Part shown: in pieces, positions 34,801 to 46,180 of the stretch
Position numbering within the stretch: the first letter of the stretch is position 1
Layout: each line of letters begins with the position of its first letter
From: Ornithodoros turicata
Taxonomy: Eukaryota; Arthropoda; Arachnida; Ixodida; Argasidae
Length of the DNA stretch: 64,000 bases
Direction of reading: 5' to 3'
NCBI RefSeq assembly: GCF_037126465.1
Contig: NW_026999326.1
Location: 1,178,001-1,242,000, forward strand
The notes under the pieces: model-generated
The model's input: only the letters and a program-made list of their open reading frames with translations
Databases searched by the model: none
Told to the model about the DNA's origin: nothing
Program-made: the position numbers and the translations under genes

Positions 34801-36800
34801 TTCGCAGTACGATTTAAAACGTTGGCACCTCTAGGGCTAGATTGTTGCCCCTTATTGCGTGCAAATATTCTGATGCCTGCAGAGCTGTAAGCTGTTCTTC
34901 CGGGTGAAAGAAAGCTTGAAGACTGCATACGTTGTGGCTCACTGCCAAAGAGATGCGGTTGGAGAAGAACTGGACATAAAGCACAGTGAGGCATGCTCCA
35001 CCCAGGCCACAAGGAGGTACACAATTAATTTGAGCCACCTTCTGTTAATGCAGCAAAAACACCTATTTCCACTGAAAGAAAGACTTGTTTTTTTTTTTTT
35101 TCTGTTGTGGTTGAAGGGCACACGAGATCATAATAAATTGTTTCCAAAAGCTGTTACGTCGCATTCTGACATGATCTGAGCCAATATGGTCAGCTGATGC
35201 TATAAGACCTACAGAAAACACATGCCAGCAGATTCTGAACATGCTATAGGAGAGGGTATGCCCTTGAAATGATGAGATTTGTTCACTTTCCAGGTGACTT
35301 CAGGTATGTGAAAACAATCATAAATGTTGACAAAGCTGTTATGAAGCAGCGACTGCAATTAATCTGTAGAACTGGGCAGAACGGTTGAATGCAGAATTTG
35401 TTCAAAGTGTGCTATAGCGTCATACAGATGGGATATGAATGAGCTGACGAAACATTTTTCTTGCGTAAGAGCAAATACACCTGTAGGTTCTCAAATTATT
35501 ATTTTTTGCTTCCTAGATGGCCTCAACTCACGAACAAGCTGCAGCACATTATGGTGACAATTTTTTTAAAATTTTTCTTAAAGAAAAATAAACCTCTAGA
35601 TTTTCAATATGTTGCAGGAGAGGACTAGTTATACAAATAAGGGAGGATTTCTTTTAGACGACTTACATGTGAATATACTATCTGAAAAAAAACAGTAATT
35701 TTTTGCAAGTGCTTGTTATTCTCAAACACCTGGTTAAACAATGAATATAGATCAGCTTGATATTTTTATGTGAAGCTAATCACAAGCAATCAGTTACAAG
35801 CATAAATAATCTGGGGCTCCTTCAAGAATGCTAATGTGTCAGAAATTTATTGTAAACTTGACTCCAAATGTGTTCCTTTCTCGAGTTCTCACCACGTCAC
35901 CAGATTTATTCTCATTCTACATACCCTTTGGGATGGCAGAGCCGTGGTTCCCCTCTAACACCAGGCAAGGAAAGCGCACAAATGATGCATATGTAGATGT
36001 CAGAAGGAAGCTCGTAAGGGACAACTTCATATTTCGGCACAGTTTAATGTGCCCCCATTGTTCAAGAAAACAAAATGATGAGTTACATTCGATATATGCA
36101 TCATCTAAAAAATGCACACAATTTTTTTCAGTGATATTTAACAGAGTCAAGCTACATCTCTGGCTGGTTTTGGCTGGAATAGCCCAGGTTGACAGTTACA
36201 CAAGCTGATGTATGTCAGCACTGAAAATATAAAGGAAAAAAGGCAATTTAAAATGCCTCACTCAATTTACTACTTTTCATAGCTTACACCTTGACAGGTG
36301 TTTTTTATCCTAAAATGGTTTCATTGCCAAAATCAACGAGAATGACCGTCATCACATTAACAAGTTTCAACTGTATACCAAGTAATAACAAACATGTGCT
36401 TACTTTTTCTGCAATCAAGATGTAAATTACATCGTTGAGTTGCAGGCTTCAGTGAAAAATCACTGCGGAGTGAGTACGGCACTGCTGAGTGAGTACGGCA
36501 CTGCTAGTGACGCAACATGTGATTCCAGTGTCTTTCACCCCACCCCACGTTATTTCATGAGCAGTTGGCATCAGAATCAATCAGCTTGCATGATGCACTT
36601 ATGAAGGGTAATTTCATGTGTGCCAATAAACATACTGCAGTGCTAATTTACAATGTAGTTTGTGGCTGTGGAGCACACTCATATTCAGTATGCCATGTGA
36701 ACTAGGGGAGCATTTTCTGGCATAAATGGCACATTAGATGAGTGAAGACCCCAAAAAAATGTAACCACTGCTTACGTGCATTTGACAACCCGCATTTTTA
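31880..36800. other. long stretch without recognised genes
   Basis: Short frames only. 32600-32740 repeats AATAAA-containing words (CTCAAAATAAATCACG). A 12-bp-arm GC hairpin lies at 32495-32521. A T-run at 35086 sits in a weak frame. ORFs of 130 codons (34629-35024 minus, 35828-36208 plus) show no domain I recognise. At 36473-36510 GTGAGTACGGCACTGCT is duplicated in tandem. Confidence 0.4.
32495..32521. repeat. GC-rich hairpin
   Basis: CACGCGCGTCAC, three bases, then its exact complement GTGACGCGCGTG. It stands out in AT-rich surroundings. No gene end is nearby, so a terminator role cannot be claimed. Confidence 0.6.
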
Positions 36801-36814
36801 TTGCTGAGAGGCTC

Positions 36815-37005
36815 TCTTCGTAGCAAGAGGGAAAGGGTGCTGGCAATGTGGCGCATGTTCATAAGATGTAGAACCAGAGACACAGAAAAAAATTGACAGC
36901 ATATCATGATCTCAATCATGTCATTGTGTCCGTGTTTCTGTCTCCTGTTCTGCATTTGTTAATCTTTTTGTGTAGTTGCTGGATTTTAGCCCAACAGCAG
37001 GGGTC
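36815..37005 (-). repeat. dispersed repeat, copy A (inverted partner at 41925-42145)
   Basis: Complemented, 36835-36890 reads GTGTCTCTGGTTCTACAT then GAACATGCGCCACATTGCC and matches 42075-42125. The stretch near 36965-37000 (TGCTGGATTTTAGCCCA) matches 41940-41960 inverted. The repeat class is unknown. A small palindrome ATCATGATCTCAATCATG lies inside. Confidence 0.5.
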
Positions 37006-37464
37006 AGCAAATAGAGCACATCCAGAACATGCAAGGCATACATTTCCTCATTCTCCGCATTCCTCATTCAAGTAATGTTGAAGAAGTAACCATGCGAAGA
37101 AACAATACAACAGTGAAGCTGGCTTCAGTACACTACAACATGTAACAATATACAGTATGCCTCAGTGTTTCCCAAACCGTGTGTCAGGACTCCCATTGAG
37201 GCCACGATAGCCCAAACGGGGCCCAAGAGAAAGCAGATGAAGTGAGGGCAATATGCCACAAAACCAAGGAAACTATTTCTCTACGACTGCATTATATTGA
37301 AGTTGTTTTACAAAAATGCAAGTTCAGTTCAGCACACAATTAGTCGGGAAACAAGCTAACTCGCAGCAATGCTTTGAATCAAGTGTGCCGCAGTATTCCT
37401 CACTGTATCATGACGAGACCGTGGACCTACATCGGACGCTACTTGCACGCACTAGTATAACATT

Positions 37465-40045
37465 CATATTTCTTTATTTATTTCGAGAACCCCAAGGGTC
37501 CGGAGGACATTACATGGGGGGTGGGAACTGGAGCGTAAGATACATTTACAGCAACTTGATAGAAACAAACAAGCAAGCAGAAAAGAACAACACAATTAGC
37601 AGTAAGTAAACAGGAAAATAAAGAAACGACGACAGTACAATCTTATATGAAAACAAGTATTAAAGCGTGAAACAGAGTTCGTTCACATAAGTACAGATAA
37701 TTAACAAATATGATAAGGGGGAGGTGAAAAATTTCATAGCAACTGACATACAAGCGTGGTGGTCTTGTGGGTGGAGTGAACGGGAGAGGGTGTTACAAAA
37801 TAGTGTATGGTAGATAATAGTTGCGAGAGGTGATGGGAGGTTGTTCCATTCGATGGCAGTTGAACAAAAGAATGATCTGGATAATGCATTGGTATTACAA
37901 TGAAAGCATGTGACCTTATTAGTGTGATGGATGCGAGGAAAAATGACACTCAGGCAGGTGATGGGCGATTGGTGCGGTGGCAAGATGAAAAAGAAGAGGG
38001 CTAACTTGGCAAGACGGCGACGATGTTCGAGTGAGTCGAGATTAAGGTTTGATTTTAACGCGGTTACAAGGGATCGAATTTGTAGTCGTCGGAAATGAAA
38101 CGGGCAGCCCGATTCTGGATGGCTTCTAGGGCGTCGCAGAGATACTTTTGGGGAGGGTCCCAAATAGGTGATGCATATTCCACCTTGCTTCGTACAAGAG
38201 TCGTGAAGGTTAGGAGCTTAAGATGGAGCCCGCCAACCTGAGGGTGCGTCTAACAAAGCCTAGGGAGCGAGAAGCGTTAGTTATTATGTGGTTGATGTGC
38301 TAGTTCCAAGTTAGGTTGGAGGAAAGGTGGATTCCAAGATATTTGTAAGAATCTGCTCCGGTTAATGTGATATCACTTAGAGTGTAGGGGAAGGGAGGAA
38401 GGCAGGAGACCCGACTTCGAGAAAACGACAAAATGCGACACTGTGCAATGTTCAGAGGCATTTGCCACTCATTGCACCAACGCCGGATTAGTTAAAGGTC
38501 GCTTTGTAAGGTTAGTTGGTCAGAAGGAGAGAGGATTTGCCTGTACACTACACAGTCGTCAGCAAAGAGACGAATCGTGGAAGATATGCCTGAAGGAAGG
38601 TCATTTATATAGATAAGGAAAAGGAGAGGGCCGAGGACTGAACCCTGAGGGACACCAGAAAGCACGGGTACATCTGGGGATAGGTGGTTGTTGCAAGGAA
38701 CAAATAACGTACGATTAGTCAGAAATTGAGCTATCCAATGGACGACATACGGGTCGAGGTTAAGCAGATAGAGTTTGTATAGAAGCTTAGAGTGCGACAC
38801 CATATCGAAGGCCTTGCGAAAGTCTAAGAAAGCGGCGTCAGTCTGATGATTATTGTCCGCGTGGAGAAAGATGTCGTGAACAAAACTGACTACTTGAGTT
38901 TCACATGAAAAGAGGTTTCGAAACCCGTGCTGCAAGTGATAGAAGAAGCATTTTTCTTCAAGGTACTTAACAACGTTGGAGTATGCGTTCGAGAATTTCA
39001 CATACTATAGATGTGAGTGAAATGGGGCGGTAGTTATTAACGATGTGGCAGCTGCCTGATCTCTGAATAGGGACAATCTTCGCCATCTTCCAGTCCTGCG
39101 GTATGGCAGAATCTTGGAGTGACTGAGTAAATATGCAACATAGAATCTTGCTGGAAATAGATCTCGTGTTGTATAGAACCTTCGGGTTAATAGAGTCCGG
39201 ACCAGCACTCGACGACAGCTTAAGTGACTCAATGATTTTACAAATACCATGAGTGCTGATATGAATGGGGACCATAGGTGACAAGGCGATTACTGATAAT
39301 GGAGTTTGGGTGTACCCGTTATCGGTGATGAAAACGGATGAAAACAAGGAAGCGAAAGCGTTGGCGCAGTCGCTGTCGGTGGGTGTCAGTTAGACTGATA
39401 CGGTGGGATTTTGGTGGAGATAAGATTTTCCAAAATTGTTTTGGTTTATTCGTCAAGAGAGACGGGAAGTCGATGGTAAAGAACTTATGTTTCGCTTCCT
39501 TGATCGAGCACCTGTATTCCCGTACATAGACGCTTTGCTTTCCTGAATAAGCGCTTTTTCTTGGTTAGCAAGATTTTAAGACTTTTCGTGAACCAAGGAT
39601 TGTGATCATAAGATTTCACTCTTATCTTTGGAACATTGTACTCGGTAAGGTAGTTTATGTTGTCACGAAAGAGGGAGCAGTTATCCTCAATGGAGTGAGG
39701 CAAGGTGCCATGAAATGAATTTTCATACAGAGCTTCAAGACCCTCGTTGATGGCTTTGAAGTGAGCTTGAGCATAGTCGTATATGGTTTTATCGTTGAAT
39801 TTATGAACATTTGGACTACTTGAAGAGATATCTTAGAAAATGGTCACTGAGACCATCAGTGACATGGAAAGAAGTGATGTGCTCAGGATGGGAGGTTAAA
39901 ACCAAGTCAAGGGTTGACTGCGTGGCATGAGTTATTCGGGTAGGATGTGGAACGGCATGCGATAGATTAAATGTAAGGCATAAATCCACAAACAGTGTCT
40001 CTTGTGAACTCCGAGAAAGATTGCTGTGGAGCAAGTCCCAATTTA
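37465..40045 (-). pseudogene. minus-strand LINE: endonuclease end, RT and C-terminus
   Basis: Reading leftward: 39816-40034 gives the endonuclease end (STLDLVLTSHPEHI ... LSDH); 39485-39703 a linker (HNPWFTKSLKILLTKKKRLF); 38967-39347 the RT start (SSSAGPDSINPKVLY, DWKMAKIVPI, NNYRPISLTS); 38492-39001 motif A FLDFRKAFDMVSH, motif B GVPQGSVLGPLLFLIYINDL and motif C FADD. After a gap, 37660-38163 encodes a C-terminal domain (LDSLEHRRRLAKLALFFF, AIEWNNLPS). There is no RNase H. This organisation fits CR1/L2/RTE-like elements. The 3' end near 37470 has an AATAAATAAAG tail; the 5' end is truncated. Frame changes disable it. Confidence 0.8.
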
Positions 40046-40139
40046 TTGACCGTATATGTATCAGCGTATATTGAAGGTGTATATTACTGTATATGTATCA
40101 GGGCAGATTTCAAGCTTCCTGAGCGCGCACAGACGGTGA

Positions 40140-40475
40140 TCTCAGTTGTCTCGCGACGGAACAGACGGAGAAAGACACCGGCTGACACACACAGACATCC
40201 CGAAGGCTATGCCCATCTTTGTTGATGCACCCACGAATCCACAGGAAGACTGCCGAAGCTCTCCCACTCGTATTAACTATACATGTAGCTTGAACTACAA
40301 ACAGTTTAGTGCACACTCCACGAAACGAGAACAGCTGATTGCTGCTTTCATGGGCGCGGCCATGCGAGCGGCCATGCGAGCCGAGAAGGACCGCTCAACA
40401 GAGGAGCAATTTTAGGCAAGTTCGAGCGTGGCGCCAGTCGTCGGTGCAACAATTTCCAGAGTGAACCGAGTTCGA
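40140..40475 (+). repeat. inverted repeat arm left of the telomeric tract
   Basis: This arm matches 41160-41430 in inverted orientation over about 270 bases at moderate identity. Shared landmarks are CCACGAATCCACAGGAAGAC, CGAGAACAGCTGATTGC and CAACAGAGGAGCAATTT. Read as protein both copies share KREQLIA.FMGAAMRA then EKDRSTEEQF or DKDSSTEEQF, so the repeat may come from a coding sequence. This copy has the 12-base word GCGGCCATGCGA in tandem. Confidence 0.7.
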
Positions 40476-40660
40476 TCAGCTCAGATAACGCTTTTTTCAT
40501 TCTTTGTCTTTCTAGTAATATTTATCTTTTTTTTTATTCATTTCCAATTCTAATTCCAATTCCAGCTCAACCGCTCAGCGCGCTGCCACTAGTGCAACGT
40601 AGAGTCAATAAATCTTTCGCTTCCTCGCTTCCCTAAGGAGAAGAGTACTTGAAGTATATT

Positions 40661-40718
40661 CCTAACCTAACCTAACCTAACCTAACCTAACCTAACCCAA
40701 CCTAACCTAACCTAACCT
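40661..40718. repeat. interstitial telomeric repeat (CCTAA)n
   Basis: About eleven and a half consecutive CCTAA units, one with a C for T change, equal to (TTAGG)n on the other strand, the ancestral arthropod telomere repeat. Sequence continues on both sides, so this is not a chromosome end. The tract lies between two inverted repeat arms. Confidence 0.95.
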
Positions 40719-41152
40719 GAAGGAGAGCACTGCTGGACATGGAGTTAAAGATTGAGAAGTACGGCATTTTCAAAGAGGTCCTCGGAGGGAAAATTCGAGG
40801 GTGGAGGGTGGGGGGCAGAGCCAGCACTGTGAAAACTCGAGGAGCGGTGGACTGTTCCCCCTGCCCCCACATTCCGATTTATACCGAAACTAAACAGGAG
40901 CAGCTTTCCAAGCTAGGGCTCCGGAGCGAACCGACAACAGCAAAAAACAATACAAGAAAAAGAAAAACAAGAAAGAAAAAAAGAGGAAGGAAGCACAAAA
41001 AAGATATATTCGCTTGAACCGCAACGGGTCAAAAAACATTGCAAACTCGTTTTTCTTGTGCCAGTCATCGGCATTTTTAGCAGCTTTTCTGAACCGTGAT
41101 GTGGATTACAGGCCCAAATAATCAGAAATGAGCAAGCACGCATCCTCGCTGC

Positions 41153-41450
41153 TTAATTTTTGGTCACTTTACGTCGTTTGAAGTGCAAATTGTTGCGCCT
41201 ACCACTAGCGCCACATTCGCGTTCAAATTGCTCCTCTGTTGAACTGTCCTTGTCGGCTCGCATGGCCGCGCCCATGAAATCGGCAATCAGCTGTTCTCGT
41301 TTTCTGGAGTGTACACCAAACTGTTCACAGTTCAAGGTACAGATACTTAATCCGAGTGGGAAAGCCTCGGCGGTCTTCCTGTGGATTCGTGGGTGCATCA
41401 ACGAAGATGGGCATAGTTTTCGGGATGTATGTGTGTTCGACAGCTGATAT
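41153..41450 (-). repeat. inverted repeat arm right of the telomeric tract
   Basis: The minus strand has an 82-codon frame (41153-41401, TLNCEQFGVHSRKREQLIAD ... STEEQFERECGAS) matching the left arm at 40140-40475. The better frame is in this copy. No known domain is recognised. The 680 bases between the arms hold the TTAGG tract, a pyrimidine-rich segment and a lysine-rich frame near 40900-41017. Confidence 0.65.
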
Positions 41451-42163
41451 CTGTGCGCTGAACTAACTTCTATTTTTTAAAAACAACTTCAATATATTGC
41501 AGTTGTAGCTTGATAGTTTCCTTGGTTTTGTCGCATATTGCGTTCATTTCATCTGCTTTTTCTTTTCGCCAACTGGTGTAACCCCTGCTTTGACTATTGC
41601 GGCCTCCCTATGGTTTATGTGTCAGTTTTGGAAACACTGATATTTTTACATCTGACACATTGTAGTGTACTGCAGCCAGCTTCACTGTTTGACTCATAAT
41701 CTGCACGGTTACTTCTTTAATATTATTTGGATAACTTTCATCTGATACTGTACCATTAAATAGGATAGAAATTCATTATGGTTCAGAATTATTTTTCCTT
41801 TGCAATGTTCCCATACTGATCTTGATGACAAGTTGTGTCTCATTAAATTCCTTTTGGGTTGTATTTCACACTGCTTACAGCATAATGTGAGAATGAGAAA
41901 ATGTATGCTTCACATGTTCTCAGCATCCTCTACAGCAACTGCTCCTGGGCTTAAAATCCAGAAACTACACACGAAAAAAACAAAAACAAAAAGCTGTAGA
42001 ACAGACAACACATCAAAAAGGACGCGACAAAATGATTGGGACTGTGTTATGCTATACTTTTTTTTTTTGTGTGTGTCTCTGGTTCTGCATTTTTGTGAAC
42101 ATGTGCCATGTTGCCGGCACCCTTGCCCTCTTGTCACAAAAACACCCTCAGACATAAAAATGC
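41451..42163. repeat. dispersed repeat, copy B (41925-42145), otherwise empty
   Basis: 41451-41920 shows nothing I recognise. 41925-42145 is the inverted partner of 36815-37005. It is followed directly by the hairpin element at 42164. Confidence 0.45.
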
Positions 42164-42443
42164 AGACAAAAAAGTAGAGAACTCCAACTTAACATAACAA
42201 GAGAGAACAAAGATGGGGACACAGGAAGCTTCTAGAGTCTCGGAACATACGCAGTGACCCCTCGGTTTTTAAGAAAAACCGTGGCCCTTCCCCGAACAAT
42301 ACTCCCATCTCCTTAAATAATGACCGGTTGTGCAATCGCTCATTCAGTTTGGCACTGATGATGTCTGTCGCATGACGGATGAAACGTCTGAGTAAACCTT
42401 GTTATTTTGTTATGTTAAGTTGGAGTTCTCTACTTTTTTGTCT
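42164..42443 (+). mobile_element. small inverted-repeat element with hammerhead-like hairpin
   Basis: Perfect 37-bp inverted arms (42164-42200 and 42407-42443, core GTAGAGAACTCCAACTTAAC) enclose about 205 bases. At 42355-42388 the plus strand reads CTGATGA, a six-pair stem (TCTGTC/GACGGA, loop GCAT), then GAAACGTCTGAG. This is the same order as at 29146, and the most hammerhead-like core in the window. No coding sequence. Confidence 0.65.
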
Positions 42444-43269
42444 AGTTATGTCGTCTCCCGGCTTTTGGAGTACTTTCGCATAAAGATGCAGGTTGTGAGA
42501 GGCACATAAACACTGCTTACATTGCTAACCTGTCTATCACAAGACATGTGAAAGGATTGCCAAATTAAAATTCAGTAATACAAAAATGATTCTGAAATAC
42601 ATAATTCCAATAGAAGGGAGAGTAAACATTGGAATAACAGGTAAAGGTAAAGCACTGAAGTGTTGGCATTCTTCTGATGTGTATGATATACTGCTCTATT
42701 TAACCCATGACATATATGTTGTCAAACATTAACTTCTTGCATTCAACATCAAGATGCTATACCTATTCCATCTAAGCGACCCGTCCTTACACGGACACGT
42801 GGCACACCATTTTGGCACAAAGATTTGATATCTCTGCTTGTTGGACATATCAAGCAAATACTGTGCCAAAATTGTGTTACCTACATGACATACTGCTTTG
42901 CTGAGATGTGTTACGGAAGAAATACTCCTGAAGCGATTAAAGGAAGTGCATACGAGTACATATGCTTTGCAAAGTTGTTCCAAAGTTCCAAGTGTCGAAT
43001 TGGCAAAGCGTTAGTCATCTCATAACAAAGTGATGAAAGAAACTAGTGAGAAATGCGGAGCCGCAAGCACTGTTGCATGGCCATGTTCACAATGGGCAAT
43101 GACGCTTTTCACTTTGTGTACCGCGGACTGACTATGCTCAATGAGTGGTTTGCAGTATCTATGATTGATGTAGGCCATGGCAACTACCGATGCACTTTGC
43201 AGAGTGTGCAATGATGTCTTTTGTGAACGAGACAAACCTCAATATATTTCCACGTAATTTTGATCCTAC
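42444..43269. other. no gene recognised
   Basis: Short frames only; no inverted or tandem repeats stand out. Confidence 0.35.
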
Positions 43270-43450
43270 AATTAATTGAGTTGAGGGTTTCAGGTATTTA
43301 AGTGTGCAGCTCTCTTCTGATATTTAGTGGGAATCACACATTAGTTACACATCCTCTAAGCCTCTTAAAAAAATTGTCGTCTTGAAGTGGACACGGAAAC
43401 TACCTTTCGCAGACAGTACACTGCTGGCATACAAAACCCTTGTACAAAGT
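43270..43450 (+). pseudogene. LINE RT thumb fragment
   Basis: The plus strand encodes YLSVQLSSDI, a stop in place of Ser or Trp, then WESHISYTSSKPLKKI and LPFADSTLLAYKTLVQSALE. This matches the segment after RT motif E (YLGVxLxxDLxWxxHI ... LLAYKTLVRPxLEY) in CR1/Jockey-like LINEs. Only about 60 residues remain. Confidence 0.65.
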
Positions 43451-44452
43451 GCCTTAGAAACAGTACAAATGACATCACACTGTCCATCATAAAAACAAAT
43501 GACATCATACTGTTCAACAGTCCCACCAATTTGGTACAGTTGAGCTACGCTCAAAGCTATAGGGGGGACGAGTTCGCATCAAAAAGGCACGGTCTTGAGG
43601 GGATTATGGTGGTCTTTGACAGAGCACGCAACTTTCGGTCCTACTTTTCCTTCAAGAGGAGGCAGTGAACAAGTGCCCATTCGTGGAACCCAGCCCTCCC
43701 CTTCCGATTTGTTTCGGTATCAGTCTGTCTACCAATGTCATGATGACATTTCTATTCTGTTCAGTTTCTTACATGCTGTCCAGGACATATATGTAGGTAG
43801 GTAGGTATGCCAAGATTTTTTTTTTATTACTACCCTTTTTTTATAGTTTGAATCCCTCGAAAAACCATTGCACAGCACCAGAGCACAAAGGCTACATAAT
43901 GACCCAGTTTCACCAACCTTTTCAGCATCTGAACTAAGATGAACGGTCATTAAACTATCTGCTTCACCACATCACCGATGAAAAAAAAGAAGTGTCCATT
44001 AAGTGTCTGTTCGAGGATTGTCAACCCTTGATATTGGTTCAGTTAACCAGAGTTGGTGAAACCGGGCCTATGGAAGTCACCGAAACATTCATCACATCAC
44101 AAACCAAAGTTTGTAAAAAGAATTGAGTGCTAGCATGAAGTTTTGGTAATTCTGAGTAGCATTTTAACTGCTGCCTATGTAGCTGCTGCATAATTACAAG
44201 TAATTCAGAAAAAGTAGTACAAAATTTGAGGGTACTCTACTCTATCTTCCTCTGCATGGTATTGAAAACTGTGATGATTCGAAGTGCTCATCGTCTTGGC
44301 CCAGATTCTGTAGCAGATTTATCAGCCATTTGTGTTCCTATTTGTGGTACTATGGCAAACTAGTCACTCCACCCACATACCAGCATTCCTAGGTTACACA
44401 TACCATGTGGTTGATATACGAAGAGGGGAGTCAAGTCCTGTAGATCGCATAA
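43451..44452. other. no gene recognised
   Basis: Short frames; a small TAGG run at 43793-43806 and a T-run at 43818. Nothing further supported. Confidence 0.35.
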
Positions 44453-44571
44453 ACAAAATACAGAAACCGACACTGAAGATTTTTGTTTAAGTGTAATTTG
44501 TACAAGGTTTCGCATGGAGGTCCACGCTTCCTTAGGTCCAACCTGAGGAAGTGTCGGTTTCTGTATTTTGT
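44453..44571 (-). mobile_element. 119-bp inverted-repeat element with hairpin
   Basis: Perfect 22-bp arms (44453-44474 and 44550-44571; AGTGTCGGTTTCTGTATT on the right) enclose 75 bases. On the minus strand 44505-44537 reads CTAAGGA, a stem (GCGTGG/CCATGC, loop ACCT), then GAAACCTTG. It is like the other PLE hairpins except that CTGANGA has become CTAAGGA, so a ribozyme, if it ever worked, is probably dead here. Confidence 0.5.
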
Positions 44572-44639
44572 CTGTATCATGTAGTTACAAGAGTGGTTTA
44601 AACCACCTCACAGAAGTTGCAGATGCTGTTCATCAACTT

Positions 44640-44940
44640 TATTTTGAGATGGACAGAGAGTTTCATTGCCTGGGGCGGTACTCTACCCCATAGCTGCTTG
44701 TGGTGTGAGGAAGGAAATAATGTCCCATGGAGTCCAAAATTGCCAAAAGAGCTTCGAGAGCAGGCATTCGTGGGCTCGATTTAGCTATAGGCCAAGAAAT
44801 TTTAGAGAGAGGGGCAGGAGTTCAGATTATTGAGATCTCAAAATGGCAGTTTGGAAAGCTCAGTAGTGTGGGCAATGACAAAGAATATACTCTGGATCTT
44901 CTACAGCACCTGAGAGAGCCAACTTGCCTCATGTGGTAAT
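44640..44940 (-). pseudogene. LINE 3' end fragment
   Basis: On the minus strand this shares its 3' terminal GCTATGGGGTAGAGTACCGC with the LINE ends at 47958-48345 and 57550-58735. The readings SLSLPTLLSF and ISWPIAKSS match the C-terminal region of the better copy at 48007. It is old and frame-shifted. Confidence 0.6.
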
Positions 44941-45179
44941 GACACTGAGCTGTAAATGCCCCATTGAGTCACAGTGCACCACATTGGCGAGAAGTGTTTT
45001 GTGGCATCCAGAAACCAAGCTCTGGGCCAACATTTCTCAGTATAGACGGGACGAAAACGTCAGTTGTCCATTGACAGGAACACTATTTAAACAGTCCATT
45101 GATATGTTGGTGAACGAGATCTGCTTTCTACATGACCAGTAACATTCCTTTGCTATCTTTCACTGTGATTTAACTAAAC

Positions 45180-45640
45180 ACATCCCTCATGTGACGGCGT
45201 TCCCGGCACAGTTTTACCTTGCTAAACCACTTTTCGCGGCGCTTATCAAACATAACATTAGCGGTTCTTCGTAGGCCGAGGCCGAGGAAAGCAAGAGACG
45301 TTTCCATGATGTTTACCGTGATGTACGTGATTACCGTCGTGACAAATGGTCGACACAGCAGTTTTGCGGTACGTTTTATATGTTCCCTATCGTGGACATT
45401 TTTCGCTACCAGATTGCCTGTCCAAAACAGCTACGACTGCATCAATGTCACTTCACCAATGAATTCCTTCAGAAGTTACACGCGCGTGTTAGCACACCAA
45501 GTCGTTACACATCTGAAAAATACCTGACGAAATCGGCAGGAGAAACATATGCTTTATTAGAGCTTGCAGTGATTATCCTTTTCATGCAGCACATCACGCA
45601 ACACCATACAGCTCCGTCGTTACTCCATTTTCTCTAATAG
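45180..45640 (+). other. unassigned open frame, about 120 codons
   Basis: From a stop near 45273 to 45637 one plus frame is open and reads AEAEESKRRFHDVYRDVRDY, WSTQQFCG, FTNEFLQKLHARVSTPSRYT and on to LLHFL. It has mixed, non-repetitive composition. I recognise no family, and there is no ATG near its beginning (the first is about 45380). It could be an internal exon or a relic; overlapping frames are also open. Confidence 0.25.
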
Positions 45641-46180
45641 CCTCGTCCCCAATAGTAGCCGAACGGCCGAACCTCTGAAGCGTTGTTTTCCTAGTATTCA
45701 TACGCGTAGTTATTTACGCCTCTAACTTGATTAAATTAATGAATAATTGAGAGATACATGCTGAATACAACACAGAATTGCATAAAGACTCGTTATTGTG
45801 GAGTGTGACCTTCTTAAACACTGATTTTCTCACGTAAAACCATGCTTAACACTGGACTGCATAGACCCATTGTGATTTATTTTGACAGTTTGAATTTGAA
45901 AGGATTGGAATTTGAAGGGTGGATTTCTTAGCGTGGATTTCAAAAGTTTTATTATTAAGAGTGGGTAACAGGGTACACCCGTCAACGACAGCTCGACTTT
46001 TGGGGGCCGCTGACACCACGGGAAGAACGAGAGGTGCAGCACGAATCTAACTGTGCGTTGTACAGCGATAGCCCACTGCTTCCCGACCATAGGTGTGGCA
46101 CCCAATGTATTGCTCCGTAGACGAAAGCGTGCTGGGCGAACGCAGTGCATCGTGGACAGGTCCTGGTCGCACATCACAGC
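45641..46180. other. no gene recognised
   Basis: A minus-strand frame (45830-46177) is open for 115 codons without a recognisable domain. AATTTGAAAGGATTGGAATT is simple sequence. Nothing else. Confidence 0.3.

Noticed and set aside
34629..35024. 131-codon minus-strand ORF
   Set aside because: No recognisable domain, and the opposite strand is open over much of it; chance in a repeat-rich region cannot be excluded.
40661..40718. true telomere
   Set aside because: The tract is only 58 bases and complex sequence continues on both sides.
42061..42070. pol III terminator
   Set aside because: A T-run occurs in a non-transcribed context with no A/B boxes upstream.
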